A stretch of 24,023 nt of DNA from Chara braunii (GCA_003427395.1 BFEA01000149.1:1958859-1982881); one strand, 5' to 3'; positions 1-10,564 are shown, numbered from the stretch's first letter. Notes: generated from the sequence alone by a model not told the origin. A program made the numbers and translations.

Positions 1-136
1 AGATATGTTATGGAGAAAAATAAATTAAACAAGATTTGCCTGAGCATTACATCCGAATTCCTTATCAAATTTGAAATAAAAATAAAATACGGAAAACAAA
101 TACTAATAATAAAAATAAATAAAAATAAAAAGAGCA

Positions 137-480
137 TTAAATATAGTGAGTGCACGAGCATGTTTTCGACACCGCCATCTTTGGCGATTTTTCTTTTTTT
201 TTTTGGCATAGCTAAATGCCCTGAAAATTTACATATGTGTACTTCACATAATACAAAACCCACTCACAAAGTTTCAAAAAATAATAAAATTGTTTAGACC
301 CCGAACTAAAGTGAAAACAAAAAGTAAAAAGTGAAAAAATGCGTGGGCGAGCACGTTTTGACACCGCCATCTTTGGCGATTTTTAATTCTTATTTGGCTT
401 AGCCAAATGACTTGAAAATTTACAGGCATGTACCTCACGTCATAGAGAACTCGCAAAAAAACATTCAAAAAACAATAATT
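137..480. repeat. Diverged tandem duplication, about 192-bp period
   Basis: The 13-mer GACACCGCCATCT occurs at 168 and again at 360. The flanking sequence aligns over about 170 bases: TGGCGATTTTT, then TGGC(A/T)TAGC(T/C)AAATG, CTTGAAAATTTACA and a CACTCACAA/GAACTCGCAA segment. Each unit carries a CGCCA-tctt-TGGCG hairpin. The copies differ at many positions, so the duplication is old. No coding potential is seen. Confidence 0.7.
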
Positions 481-554
481 ATTTTTAGGGCCCGAAATAA
501 TTTTTGGCAGGGGCCGAACGCCGTCGGGTTCGGACTCCGTACGGGACCCCGAAC

Positions 555-600
555 GCCCGTACGTACGAAGGTCTGCCCACGGACCTCCGTACGTACGGGC
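555..600. repeat. Perfect 13-bp inverted repeat (GC-rich hairpin)
   Basis: GCCCGTACGTACG (555-567) and CGTACGTACGGGC (588-600) are exact reverse complements. The 20-nt spacer adds an inner AGGTC/GACCT pairing, giving an almost continuous hairpin. A second pairing, CCGAAC/GTTCGG, lies just upstream at about 514-533. Function is unknown; it may be the end of a foldback element. Confidence 0.75.
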
Positions 601-608
601 TGGTGACC

Positions 609-609
<1 letters not shown>

Positions 610-642
<33 letters not shown>
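610..642. repeat. (TA)n microsatellite
   Basis: An uninterrupted run of alternating T and A follows the GC-rich hairpin and precedes the LINE. Confidence 0.95.
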
Positions 643-645
<3 letters not shown>

Positions 646-1581
646 CACGTTTTCAATCACATTCTCGCAGAATTAATCTGAATTCATCTGATTAAATCGT
701 GGAAAATTGCTGAACGATAGAAGATTGAAATTTCAATTTCACGGCCGAAAGAAAAGTTTTGCTGTCACGACGGTCATCTCCCCATATTTCGCCTCCCTGC
801 CTGCTTCCCCTAAATCAGCAATGAAGTTTGGAATTAAAAGATCAAGGGGTCCTGCCTCACTACTCTTTTATCAGGGAGCAATGAGGCATGCATTGTTCAA
901 ACAGATGGGTGTTCCGTATGCTCGACCGGGAGAAACAGCCCCAGCTTGGTACAGTGGAGGCCTGTCAGGTACCATGACAGGAAAAGGGGGAAACCTCCTC
1001 TCATCGCAAGGGTCCTCCCTGCATACCCAGACACCCATCACTGCATTGGTCACAAAAAGGAAGGAGTCTATGAGTCAATCTGCAACCGTCACAGATACTT
1101 CCACCTCCCTCCTCTCCTCTTCAGAATTCCCGCCTCTGCATTTAGTCTCCAACGGACCAGAAGGATCTAGGGTATCCGTGGGACAGGACGTAATAATGCA
1201 TGAACAGAATGAACAAAATGATGGTAATGATGGAAATGAGGGAAATGATGATGAAATACTAACAGAAGACGAAAGGATGCAAGAAGCAACATAATCCACT
1301 CGGTCAACACCAAATGCAGCAGGGCAGCCAGCGCCACAAACAACCCAGCATCCTTCCTGGGCACACAAGGTAAGGGAATCTTTGCAGGATAAAACACTGA
1401 CTATTCAGCGACCTTCGATTGACCCAGTGGGAGCTCCAGCAGAAGATTTGAAAGTCCCTCTTAGGAATCTATCTTCCGCAAGGGGCTTACTTTCTGTCTC
1501 TGTTCCTCCTCCCATCGGAACAACTCGTAATAGACCAAGGGGGAAGGAAGACTCTCATGAAATCATATCCGCCGGATAAAA

Positions 1582-2124
1582 TTGCCACAGCGAGATCTAG
1601 TTTACACCAAACATGCCTCGAATTGGATTTTTTACGATGATGCGGCATTCCGTTCGGTCAACGACAAGATTAAATTCATTTGTAAGAAACTAGAATCGTT
1701 GAGGGAGGGGCCTGAAGGGGTTACAAAATTCTTCCTAATTCAGCCTATCACCCCAATAGTGTTCACGATTTTGAGTCTGTTCGACAAAGACAAGGTGAGA
1801 ATAGATGCCTGGAAAAAGTTGTTTTGGGATTGTTCCGAGGTTAGGATTTATCCCTGGTTACCTAAGAAAGTTGGTCCAGAGCAAATGAGAGAACAGATGA
1901 TGAGAGACTATTACTGGGTTGAATTGAGGCACATCCCAATTGAAATTCAGGCTGCATTCATTCATAACTTCGGCCAGCAGTACCGGATAGTGGATTTCAT
2001 TAATCCACTGCCCTCCTACGTCGCCAAGAGGGATGATTACTTGATGTTAGCCCTTGATCTTCCTAAGGATCAAGTTTTCTCCCTCAACGATAAAGTCCCG
2101 TTCAAGATGGGTGGACGAGTTTTT
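1582..2124 (+). other. DUF4283-like domain within ORF1
   Basis: About 180 codons run without a stop. They include a W-x-WxKLFWDCSEVRIY-type segment, then YYWVELRHIPIEIQ and a hydrophobic strand, YLMLALDLP. This is the pattern of the RRM-like DUF4283 domain, in which the motif WVRLxxLPLE precedes strands leading to a zinc knuckle. The assignment rests on pattern and position, not on a profile search. Confidence 0.6.
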
Positions 2125-2127
2125 TAG

Positions 2128-2277
2128 ATACATACTGCTTATAAGTTCAGACCGTGGTGCTTTAAATGTAAGGCCTATGGTCATCTCCACACGGATTACA
2201 CTTGTTCCCACCACCCCCAGCACGCGATTCACCCGGATCTGCGCCTCAAAAGAGACCCGCAGAGACCTAACAGATGA
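2128..2277 (+). other. CCHC zinc knuckle of ORF1
   Basis: After the in-frame TAG at 2125 the same frame reads WCFKCKAYGHLHTDYTC, i.e. C-x2-C-x4-H-x6-C. The CFKC...GH core is typical of retroelement nucleic-acid-binding knuckles, although the last spacing is two residues longer than the usual x4. The TAG probably replaced a TGG Trp codon. A frameshift follows at about 2270. Confidence 0.75.
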
Positions 2278-4171
2278 GTACCGATGGTACCAAGGATGGG
2301 TCTATAGGGAAGATCTTAATCCTGCAGGACAGCAGATGGGCTGGGTGTGGGAAGGAAGGAGCGAATTCCATAAAACGCCCCGTCCCCCTTTGGACTGGTT
2401 CCCTCCTCAACAGTCACCTGTGCAGACACACGGCCAACCCAATAAGCAAGCAGCATCATCGAAAACATTGAACACACGCTCAAAGAAGAATGGGATTAAA
2501 GAACATATTGAACTGAATATGGGAGGAGGAAACAATCAGCAAATGGGGGTTGAAGGAAGTAACAAAAGAGGAGAGAATGGTAATCTTCAGAAACAGAAAT
2601 CCAGTTCCTCCCCCCTTTCACCATCTGCCACGGAACCCTCACTGGGTCCTAAAGCTAGGGACGATATCCCAAAGAACAGCACAGTCTCAGAATGGAGGGA
2701 GGTCAAGAAGAAAGGAGTTGACGTCGCTTCTCCCTCTCAGTTATTACATTATAAGAATTCCAAAGGACCAAGCAGCAAAGGAAAGGAGGAAGAGCGGGGA
2801 AAGAACTCTGGAAATGAAGTTTCTAATGCAGAGACTGGCACAGTCCCAATGGAGGTAGACTCTTTCAAAGAGGTGTTTGAGCCCGAACGGATGGAGATAT
2901 AAATTCTTGAGTCCTGTGTTCCTCCCCCTCTGTTGAATCCTACAACAGGTCACTCTTCTTTGATAACAGTGGATTTGAATCCAGTCGTCTGCAAAATCGC
3001 AGACTGGATTTTATATAATCTTAAAAAACAACATTCGACTCTGTCCACTGACCATTGGCCTCAAATTTTCAACGAGCTGATGATAATGCTGGTTAATAGT
3101 GAGAGTTTAACTTCTTTCTTAATGAATGGACCCTCCACAGGTCTAATGTGGGAGGATATCAGCATCAAACTGCTTTCGGTAGTCTCTTCCAGGTTCAAGT
3201 TCAAAGACCCGGGGGAATCTCATCTGCTCCTGAATGTACAGAATCGCGTTCTGCCACTGAGCTCAGCAGGAGATGACTCACAAGACACACAGCTGGATGA
3301 CTCACAAGATGCCCAACAACTATCACAAGTAAACAAACAGTCGGTGTCACTGCCTAAGCAGTCTCAACAACAGGGCAATCTTGGAAAACGGCAGGACGAG
3401 GACCAGATTAGAAAGCAACCTGATTCTAGTCAAGGCACGTTGAGCCTTTCCCATAATAGTCAAATCTCATAGGACACAATGCAGAATGTTGGGGAAAATG
3501 ATTATGAAGGCCTTCTGCCTTTGGATGAATCAGGCTCCTTCCACCCAAGTGAGAAGGAATCACATGTATCAGGGGAGGGGCCTGGGAGTTTAAAACGACC
3601 GTCATTCAAGAATCTGCATAACGCTGCGGGGAATGGAATCATGTCTAAATTCAAAGAAATCATATCTGACCTCACGGGGGAAAAAAAAAATTAACTCATT
3701 AATCTCAGCCCCAGCCTGCTGCTACAGGTAAGCACAACCAAAGCTTATTAGAGTGGGATCTGGGTTCTGAGACCCCACACTCTCCACTGTCATTGACAAC
3801 TCACTTGCAGCAAGTGCAACACTCCCCAGACGTAGCACACGAACAACTTTTGCTCACCAATACTGAAATGGTCAATGACGGGGGGGGGAAATGACATTGA
3901 AGGAACGAATCTGCGAGTAGAAACTGAGTGTCTCCTCCTGGCCGCAGATGGGGGGAAAAATGACATCGAAGGAACTAACCAGCAAGTGGATACTGAGGGT
4001 CTCCTCCCAGCTGTTGTGATCAGTACCCAGCCAGCAGAATCGGTTGAACTAAATAGTGATCACATACGAGGGAAGTCCCGACATAGCACGAATCATGAAA
4101 TTGTGGTACATGACTCCTCTTTGTCAGTAAGGGATCATACGGAACCTCTAACACATCAACGGACTTCACAG

Positions 4172-4201
4172 GTGGTTGACCTCACAGAGGATCTCCCGGA
4201 G
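4172..4201 (+). other. SUMO-interaction-like acidic motif in the ORF1 tail
   Basis: The ORF1 tail contains VVDLTEDLPE, a hydrophobic core with DLT followed by acidic residues, in a Ser/Asp-rich disordered setting. This matches the general form of a SUMO-interacting motif. The motif is short and could occur by chance. Confidence 0.3.
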
Positions 4202-5612
4202 GATCACTATCACAGCCCCGATGCCTTGTCAATCTCTCACCCTCTGTCTTCGTCCCCTGAGTCTGAACTTACCTCGAAAAAACAAAGGCTGAAACACCGT
4301 CTGTTGAAAGGATAGGGAATATTACTCCCTGCAAAGACTGGCATCGCTTTGTTACCAGTCAGACGGAAAAATGACTATTGGGAAGTTGGTTTGTCTGTTC
4401 CTCAGGAAGCAACTTATGGGGTACCACATCCCCCTTCCTCTCTCTCCCCACTGAGATTGGTAGTGAAGAAGGGGAGGCCCTTATTAGGCATGAAGTAATT
4501 ACATTCATTAAAAACTTCCTCCCCGTCGGAAGTATTGCATCATTATTTATAACGGGAGGAGAGCAACGCCTGGTAGAATGGGACGTTTTTCTCAAATATG
4601 AATCTGGAAAGCAGACCAACCTCAAATGGCTCAATCAGGATCTTCTCATGGAACTGCAGCTAATGAAGATCAAAGCCAGTTGTTTCTGGTATGAAACAGA
4701 CGTGGGTACACTACTGGTACGACTCCTGAACCAACAAGTTTTAGCACCAGGGGGTCTGCTGGACCTTGGCCAATGGCTAGACCTGGATAATACTATAAAT
4801 ACATAATCTTGTAACTATTCTTTATTTGATCATTGGATAAATATTGCTCTTTTAAGATGGATAAGTACAAAGTAATTGATGCCCTATACAATAGGGATAG
4901 ACTGTGGAAATCCACTAAAAGGCAGGCAGATCTAGACCTTAGATCATTAAACATTAATGGTCTGGTCTCTGCAAAATTTGAGAAGACGCAAGCTATCTAT
5001 GATCAGTTCAAAGGAATAGGAGGTAAGAATGGTCTGATGTCATTTGTATACAGGAAACTCACTTAATGGACACGGCCTCCCATAATCATTGTCACAAACA
5101 GATCTGGCCCCACACAGCGTTCCGGGCGTATGCTCCTCGCCCAGGGAGTGCAGGAGTAGCAATCTGGATCCCACCGGGGTCCAAAGTAGACCCGGTGTAC
5201 TCGGAAGTTGATAAAGAAGAGGGAAGGTGGGCATACATTCTTGCAATGTTAGATCTTGAAATGGTAATAGTTTTGTGTGTGTATGGGTCAAATGAAGCAG
5301 GCAATCGTCAACGCTTCTTCGGGTCCTTACTTCCCAAGCTCCCTGTGGGTATTCCGGTCATTATCGCTGGAGACTTTAATGCTGCTCCGGATCGCTCATT
5401 AGATCGGTGAACTAGCCAGCTGGCACCAACAGCATTACATTACATCACATTACATCACATTTTGTAAACTACACTTAGGATTAGTTAAAACACTAGGACC
5501 CGCCAGGACAATGCTTCCAACACTGCCCAACGGCAATTGTACATACATAGGCTCAAGCACAGTGTGATACTTCCACAAACACTACACCTCAATCACCTGG
5601 ATTGTTAATGAC

Positions 5613-5712
5613 AACCACAAGCAGACATAGACATATCAACCACAGGCAGACATAGACATATCAACCACAGGCAGACATAGACATATCAACCACACGCAGA
5701 CATAGACATATC
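5613..5712. repeat. 25-bp minisatellite, four units
   Basis: Four consecutive 25-bp units start at 5613, 5638, 5663 and 5688. Each reads AACCACA, one or two variable bases, then CAGACATAGACATATC. They differ only at one or two positions, so the expansion is recent relative to the host element. Confidence 0.93.
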
Positions 5713-5829
5713 AATACTATCGATACCCGCACAGATCCACAGTACATACTACAACAAACACTATACGTTTTTGGATTTTCCATAATTCTTGAAAAACTCT
5801 GAAACTCTATAACTTGTAAATTGTAAATT

Positions 5830-5931
5830 GGGACGCTGGGCCCGCTTCCCAGCAGGTGCTGCTCCCCACCAATAGATGGAGCCTCCCCCGGACCAGCTTG
5901 AGGTGTCTGCTCCTACCAGCGCCTCAAGCTG
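5830..5931 (+). repeat. Shared LINE/SINE 3' module, copy 1 (two hairpins)
   Basis: It starts GGGACGCTGGGCCCGC and contains GCTGGG/CCCAGC, GGTG/CACC and CCA/TGG pairings, then a second hairpin with arms CAGCTTGAGG (5894-5903) and CCTCAAGCTG (5922-5931). The loop is CTGCTCCTACCAG. Poly(A) follows after 20 bases. It is one of eight copies in the window. Confidence 0.88.
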
Positions 5932-6949
5932 CCTCCGAGGATGTTTAACGGAAAAAAAAAAAAAAAAAAAAAAAAAAAACATCGGTGGCGTATCTCGGAC
6001 CCATGTCCAGACTACGTAGCAGCAGATGAAGCAACGATGGTTAATCTTACCCAGTCCTTTAACCTTTTTTATTCTTTTAGAAGATTAAACCCCACACTTT
6101 GCACCTTTTCATGTTTTAGAAAGAATCAGTCGAGGACGGCGTCGAAGTCACGTATTGACCTGATCCTCCTCTCTGAAGAGCTAGAAGGTGCAGTGCAAAT
6201 AGCCGAAATTTTTCCCCGAAGCCCTCTACCTGGACTGGATCATGCTATGTGCATTGTCCTCCTCTCTTTCTCCAAAAAGCCAGACCAAGGTAGAGGTTAT
6301 TACAAGCTAAATACATCCCTTCGAAATATAGAAAGATTCAAGACCTATCTTAAGGATGTTTGGAATTATTGGCGCCTACAGAAGGCCCTCATTAATGACA
6401 ATATAACATGGTTCAACAACGACCTTTTTTTTCTAGGCCGTAAATGCAATGAATATTCGAAGATTTTAGCAGCTGAACATCATGCCAATGAATCAAGACT
6501 CTACCAACGGATTGACGAGTTGCAATCACAAGAAACTACCTTAAGTAACAATGGAGATAACGAGTCAATCGCCCAGGAAATTCAGGAATTAGAGGATCGT
6601 CTCCTTTCCCTCATGGAATATAGATGGCAGGGAGCTCAGATCAGAGGTAAGCTTCGTCAGGCCGCGACTGAACGAGGAATGGATGCTAGGTTTTTTGCTA
6701 TGGCTCGAACCAGGACCGGTAGGACAGTAATCGAAACCCTAGTTCACCCTCAACGACAAAATGAACAACTAGCGACATCAACGGCAGAATGTATGAGAAT
6801 TGCAACAGAATTTTTTAAATCCCTCTTCCTCTCAGAGACAACTACCATTCCAACTAACCAACGTATTAAAGATATTGATGATTTCTTAATACCATTGAAA
6901 AAATCTCTCTCTAACTCTCAAAGAGACATGCTAGAAAGCCCGCTAACAA

Positions 6950-7900
6950 AAGAAGAGATATGGACTTCCCTGATGCTTATGGAAGAAGAGAAAAACCCTC
7001 GTATAGATGGACTACCTAAGGAATTTTGGGAATCTCTCTGGGATTTCATTGCTCATGACCTAATGGACTTCTATCAGGAAGTCTGGGCCTCAGGTCGACT
7101 AGGTGAAATAGTGGGGCAAGGGGTCGTAACGCTTCTATACAAAAAATGTGATAAATGTAATATTCGTAATTATCGTCTCATCACCCTCCTTTCTGTTGTC
7201 TATAAACTCATCTCCAAAGCTCTCACTATTCGTCTTAATAAATTATAGCAGACATAATTCATCCAGCCCAGACGGGTTTTATCCAAGGAAGGAATATTCA
7301 GGACAACATCCTTCTCATGAACGAATTGGTGAAACTTTCTCGCCAATCTAAATATAATGTTGCCTTCATCTTTATAGATTTTGAGAAAGCTTATGACCAT
7401 GTGGATTGGTTATTTTTGGACAAATGTCTAGATAAATTCAATTTTTGACCAAATTTCAGGAGGTGGATTAAAATATTACATGAGAATGCATCTACAAGGG
7501 TCATGGTCAATGGGAATGTAGCTCCTCCTATAATGCTACAAAGACCAGTCACGCAAGGAGACCCCATTGCCCCACTCCTCTTCGTAATCATCATGGAAGC
7601 ACTGACGGCTAACATTCACCACCATAAAGATATCAAGCGCATCCAAGTTACATCCATACCAGAGGATGTCATCCCCGTATGTTCTCTTTTCGCTGATGAC
7701 CTGTCACTCATGGTTGATGCCTCACATGAAAACCTAGAGGCAATACAACGGATTATGGATGCATTTTGTAAATTATCAGACATGAGGATTAACTGGGTTA
7801 ACAAAACGCTTGGCTGGTGGATGCACTATCAAGGAGTAAGGCCTTCAGAGCAACCAATGATAAAATGGCTTCCGCTTGACTCGCCAGTCAGGGTTCTCGG
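6950..7900 (+). other. Reverse transcriptase domain of ORF2
   Basis: Recognisable blocks are IDGLPKEFW (degenerate PGPDG block), YRLITLLSVVYKLISK, TGFIQGRNIQ, FIDFEKAYDHVDW (catalytic Asp codon at 7377), VTQGDPIAPLLF and FADDLSLMVD (catalytic Asp pair at 7695 and 7698). The catalytic residues survive, but a frameshift near 7246 and TGA at 7446 break the reading. Confidence 0.95.
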
Positions 7901-9284
7901 GATTTCACTCTCATCCCTGGGCAAAACAGCATCTAATAGCGAAGAGATTTTGAAACATGCACTCTCGAAACTCGAATTATGGAAAGACAAACATACCTCA
8001 TTGATAGGAAGAACGCTAGCGATTAACAATGTGGTCCTCGCCTCTATTTGGTACAAATTTGTCGTCTGGGCCCTTGATAATTTATCCATTAAAATCTTGC
8101 AGAGGCAGTTGGTAGCGTATCTTTGGAGACGTAATCATGAATCCAAAAATGTTATCAGCAGAGTGGCATGACAATCATTAATCCAACCTAAATCCAAAGG
8201 TGGTCTAGGCATAATTGATCACACCACCCAAGCGAAGACACTCTCCATTCAATGGATAAAGCGTCTACTATTTAACCCCCAAACCCCATGGAATAATCTG
8301 GCTTGCGAACAGATCAGACGCCTTGCCCCTCCCATCTCAGATGAGGTTGACCCACTTATGTGGTTGAAGAATCGTGCCTGACCGATTCCAAGGGCATCCC
8401 TTTTAGAAAACCAAAATCAGGATTTATCTGATCGCTAAACAGCAAGGACTGACCTGTCAAGGGACCCCTTCTGAACTGACCTACTCAAAACGTGGAGGAA
8501 ACTACCCATCCCAGACAAAGTAACACCGGAAAGATGGGAAGAAGTATGCCAACAAATACTATTCAACAATGCGCTCATCAAACACTCCCATGGATGCACC
8601 TTAAACTGTACGAAGTCTCCTTGGAAAGGTTGGATTAGAAGAGGAGTCACGCGCATCAAAGACATCTGGAGTGTGGAGGACCAAGATTGGATTGACATCC
8701 CGAACCTTAATGATAGATTAAGATACTGCCACCATCAAAAGGAAGCATTAGAACGGATAATTGACATAATTCCTTTAGATTGGGTTAGAATCGTGAGAAA
8801 AGGACCTATCCTTATCCCTAATGATTGGGTCTTCATCCATGATCAACCAGGTGTGGTAGGGAAGATTAATGAGCTTCGCCCTAATGGTGATGTGTCAATG
8901 ACAATTTATGTGTTAGGGGAGGATGGGTCTCTTAGATTCTCTCCACATCAGAGCACGAGACTAATCCAAAAAGATAGACTATTCAAGATTAAGGTATTAA
9001 TGATCAAAGATAGGTGGCTGGCCTATAAACCAGATACTCCTATTTCTCATCTCCCACTAGATCCTGTTAGTTGGTCGTGGTCATCTAATGCATTGTCAGG
9101 ACGTTCCCATACCAGGGCTCTTCACACGCTGTCAGTAAAATCCACATACAGGATGCTGCGCCCGAAGATAAATTTAAAAGATAGAATAGAAGAGCAATGG
9201 ATGAGACACCTCAACGTGAGCAAAGAGGAATTACGGTCAGTCAAATGGTTTCATTCCATCAAATTCAAACCAGCTAAAATGACA

Positions 9285-9510
9285 TCCCTACAATGACAGA
9301 TCACTCACCGATGTTTGTCAACCAATGACTGGATCATTGACATAACTACTCTAGAACAAAGAGGAATAGTCCTTCCCTTGTGTAAGTTCTGCAAATCTGC
9401 TTTCCCGTCCAAACTGATTCCGGAAACAATAGAACATATATTTTTACAGTGCCCATGGGCAGTTTGGTTATGGCGTTGGTGGGATAAAATTTGGAATCAG
9501 ATTGAAACCT
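9285..9510 (+). other. zf-RVT zinc-binding domain near the ORF2 C terminus
   Basis: The segment CKFC (9381-9392), an EH pair with His at 9435, Cys at 9450 and CPWAVWLWRWW gives C-x2-C-x14-H-x4-C with a Trp-rich end, the plant LINE zf-RVT pattern. The stop TGA at 9294 lies where the minus-strand LINE fragment at 15274-15789 has Trp. Confidence 0.85.
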
Positions 9511-10229
9511 CCCTACCATGGCCATGGAACTGGAAAGCTCTCCTCCTGGAAGCATGGGCTCCTGCATGTGAAGACAACTTCACAACGAACCTATTCACGA
9601 TCGGGAGAAGAACTCTTATCTAGGCCATATGGTCTCGTAGGTGCATATTTGAAATGGAAGATGCCCGTCTAGATTGGCCTGAGTTCACAAATTTCATCAA
9701 GCAACAAATCCAACTATAGGTTAATTCGAGATGGGAAACATTAAAAGAAAGACTTAAAACCTTGACAATTGAAAAGGAAATCAAACAACATATCCAAATG
9801 TTCAATCTAAACTGGTTTGGAGGGGAACAAGGTGGTAAAATTGGGCAGGTCAAATAGAATGGAGTATGTGAGATACCTCAAGGTGAGCTCCCAAGAAATT
9901 ACCACTTACACTTTAATGACTGGAGTAACATAGATCCCTCCATTCTGAGTTTCCTGATCCTTTTCCTCCACCCAAGCAGACCTTAGTTCCCGGCTCATAG
10001 TATGTTTTTGAGTGATAGTCTATGTCTCAGCCTGGATTTTATCTGTGGATCCCAGACCCAGCTCAAGGTAAGCAGATGGGGAGTGTTAACATTGCTAGGT
10101 GTAATGGCATATATGGCGCCTGAATAGGGTGAAGAGGCATAACAGTCCCCAGCATTCCTATATCTGAAGGGTCGTTGTGCCCACTGTTCAGTCTCAATTC
10201 TGGTATCTGTTCACTATCGATGATGTAAC

Positions 10230-10340
10230 GGGACGCTGGACCCGGTTTCCAGCAGGTGCAGCTCCCCATCAATGGAACGGAGCCATCTATCCAAAAAAAA
10301 ATAAAAAAAAATAAATAATAATAATAATAATAAAAAAAAT
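10230..10340 (+). repeat. Shared 3' module, copy 2: 3' end of the long LINE
   Basis: The module GGGACGCTGGACCCGG to GGAGCC (10230-10284) ends the LINE 3' UTR and is followed by an A-rich tail with TAA/ATAAT repeats (10293-10340). The stem GCTGG/CCAGC is intact. This copy ties the module to the autonomous element. Confidence 0.88.
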
Positions 10341-10409
10341 TCCTTGTTGTTCACAGCCGAAACCGGGTAATGGCCCCAGTACCTCAAATTTTCTGGTACA
10401 TTTTCGTAA

Positions 10410-10480
10410 GGGACGCTGAGTCCGGTTCGCAGCATGTGCTGCTCCCCACGAATAGATTGGAGCATGATTGAAAAAAAAAA
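10410..10480 (+). repeat. Shared 3' module, copy 3, with short poly(A)
   Basis: GGGACGCTGAGTCCGG to GGAGCA, followed by ten A residues. It is the end of a short 5'-truncated copy beginning at about 10341. As in other copies, TAA lies a few bases before GGGACG. A tRNA-headed element begins directly after it. Confidence 0.82.
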
Positions 10481-10500
10481 CAAAGGTAGTCCAGTTGATG

Positions 10501-10564
10501 TAGCTCAGTGGTTAGAACACCGGTTCGAAGTGCACATTGTGGTATAAGGTTGCGGGTTCAAAAC
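10501..10564 (+). promoter_or_regulatory. Pol III-type internal promoter (A and B boxes), copy A
   Basis: TAGCTCAGTGGTTAG (10501-10515) fits the A box and GGTTCAAAAC (10555-10564) fits the B box. The spacing of about 54 is longer than in most tRNAs. The B box sits in a GGTTGCG/CGCAACC stem. This is not a functional tRNA, because no cloverleaf closes. Confidence 0.6.

Larger units (their letters stand above)
707..4806 (+). pseudogene. LINE ORF1 (nucleic-acid-binding, gag-like) pseudogene
   Basis: ORF1 proteins of plant LINEs bind the element RNA and act as chaperones in the ribonucleoprotein. The reading passes through frame 2 (707-1579, stop TAA at 1292), frame 1 (1582-2277, stop TAG at 2125), frame 2 again (about 2270 to about 4450, with stops at 2900, 3470, 3692 and near 3750, and one at about 4313) and frame 1 to TAA at 4804-4806. 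Sequence resumes in the same frame after most stops, so these are decay mutations and not gene ends. The N-terminal 290 codons are rich in Ser, Pro and acidic residues. The DUF4283-like core and zinc knuckle follow, then a tail of more than 800 codons rich in Gln, Ser, Asp and Lys, probably disordered. This is unusually long for a LINE ORF1, so part of the tail could be an independent ORF. The first ATG could be 707 or 821. Confidence 0.75.
5410..5980 (+). mobile_element. Non-autonomous poly(A) retroelement nested in LINE ORF2
   Basis: The insert is 571 bp and is bounded by ATCGGTG (5403-5409) and ATCGGTG (5981-5987). It ends in about 28 A residues plus C. It contains a TTACATCACA-rich stretch, a 25-bp minisatellite (5613-5712) and the shared GC-rich 3' module (5830-5931) just before the tail. 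No ORF or pol III promoter boxes are visible. It is either a SINE-like element or a 5'-truncated copy of a related LINE. Confidence 0.88.
4941..6270 (+). other. APE-type endonuclease domain of ORF2 (interrupted)
   Basis: The motifs appear in the expected order: LNINGL (4947-4964, Asn), ICIQETHL (Glu codon at 5054), VYGSNE, IAGDFNA (Asp 5372, Asn 5378), then beyond the insertion SRIDLILL (Asp 6157) and LDHA (Asp 6238, His 6241). The last motif is usually S-D-H; here the Ser is Leu. This is the exonuclease-endonuclease-phosphatase fold that makes the first nick in target-primed reverse transcription. Confidence 0.88.
4857..9857 (+). pseudogene. LINE ORF2 (endonuclease-reverse transcriptase) pseudogene
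   Basis: ORF2 would nick target DNA and reverse-transcribe the element RNA. It starts at ATG 4857 in frame 3, shifts near 5030 to frame 2, is interrupted at 5410-5987 by a retroinsertion plus its duplicated target, continues in frame 1 to 7246, then stays in frame 3 to the end. In the last 2.6 kb there are no frameshifts, but stops occur at 7446, 8169, 8379, 8436, 8472, 9294, 9621, 9717 and 9855. Several replace Trp codons. Removing the insertion with one 7-bp repeat restores the frame exactly across 5409/5988. If the TAG at 9855 is also a mutation, the ORF would run to 9985. Confidence 0.92.
660..10340 (+). mobile_element. L1-type LINE retrotransposon, near full length, inactivated
   Basis: The order is ORF1 (DUF4283-like domain, CCHC knuckle), ORF2 (APE endonuclease, reverse transcriptase, zf-RVT), a 3' UTR, a GC-rich 3' module (10230-10284) and an A-rich tail (10293-10340). 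This is the architecture of plant L1-clade elements, which copy RNA into DNA at a nicked target. The element is dead: there are in-frame stops in both ORFs, frameshifts near 1577, 2270, 5030 and 7246, probably one near 4450, and a nested insertion at 5410-5980. The 3' boundary is clear from the tail. The 5' boundary is uncertain, and I found no convincing target-site duplication around the whole element. Confidence 0.9.

Noticed and set aside
274-660. Overlapping ORFs on both strands around the hairpin and (TA)n
   Set aside because: They read through a microsatellite (Tyr-Ile repeats) and palindromes, and they show no protein features.
5613-5712. CRISPR array
   Set aside because: The units are directly adjacent 25-bp repeats without unique spacers, inside a eukaryotic retroelement.
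660-10340. A full-length LINE target-site duplication
   Set aside because: I compared the sequence after the A-rich tail (TTCCTTGTTGTTCAC) with 600-720 and found no match, so no duplication is claimed.
10501-10564. A true tRNA gene
   Set aside because: A and B boxes are present, but the spacing is long, no acceptor or T stem closes properly, and the sequence continues as a dispersed retroelement with a second copy at 19151.
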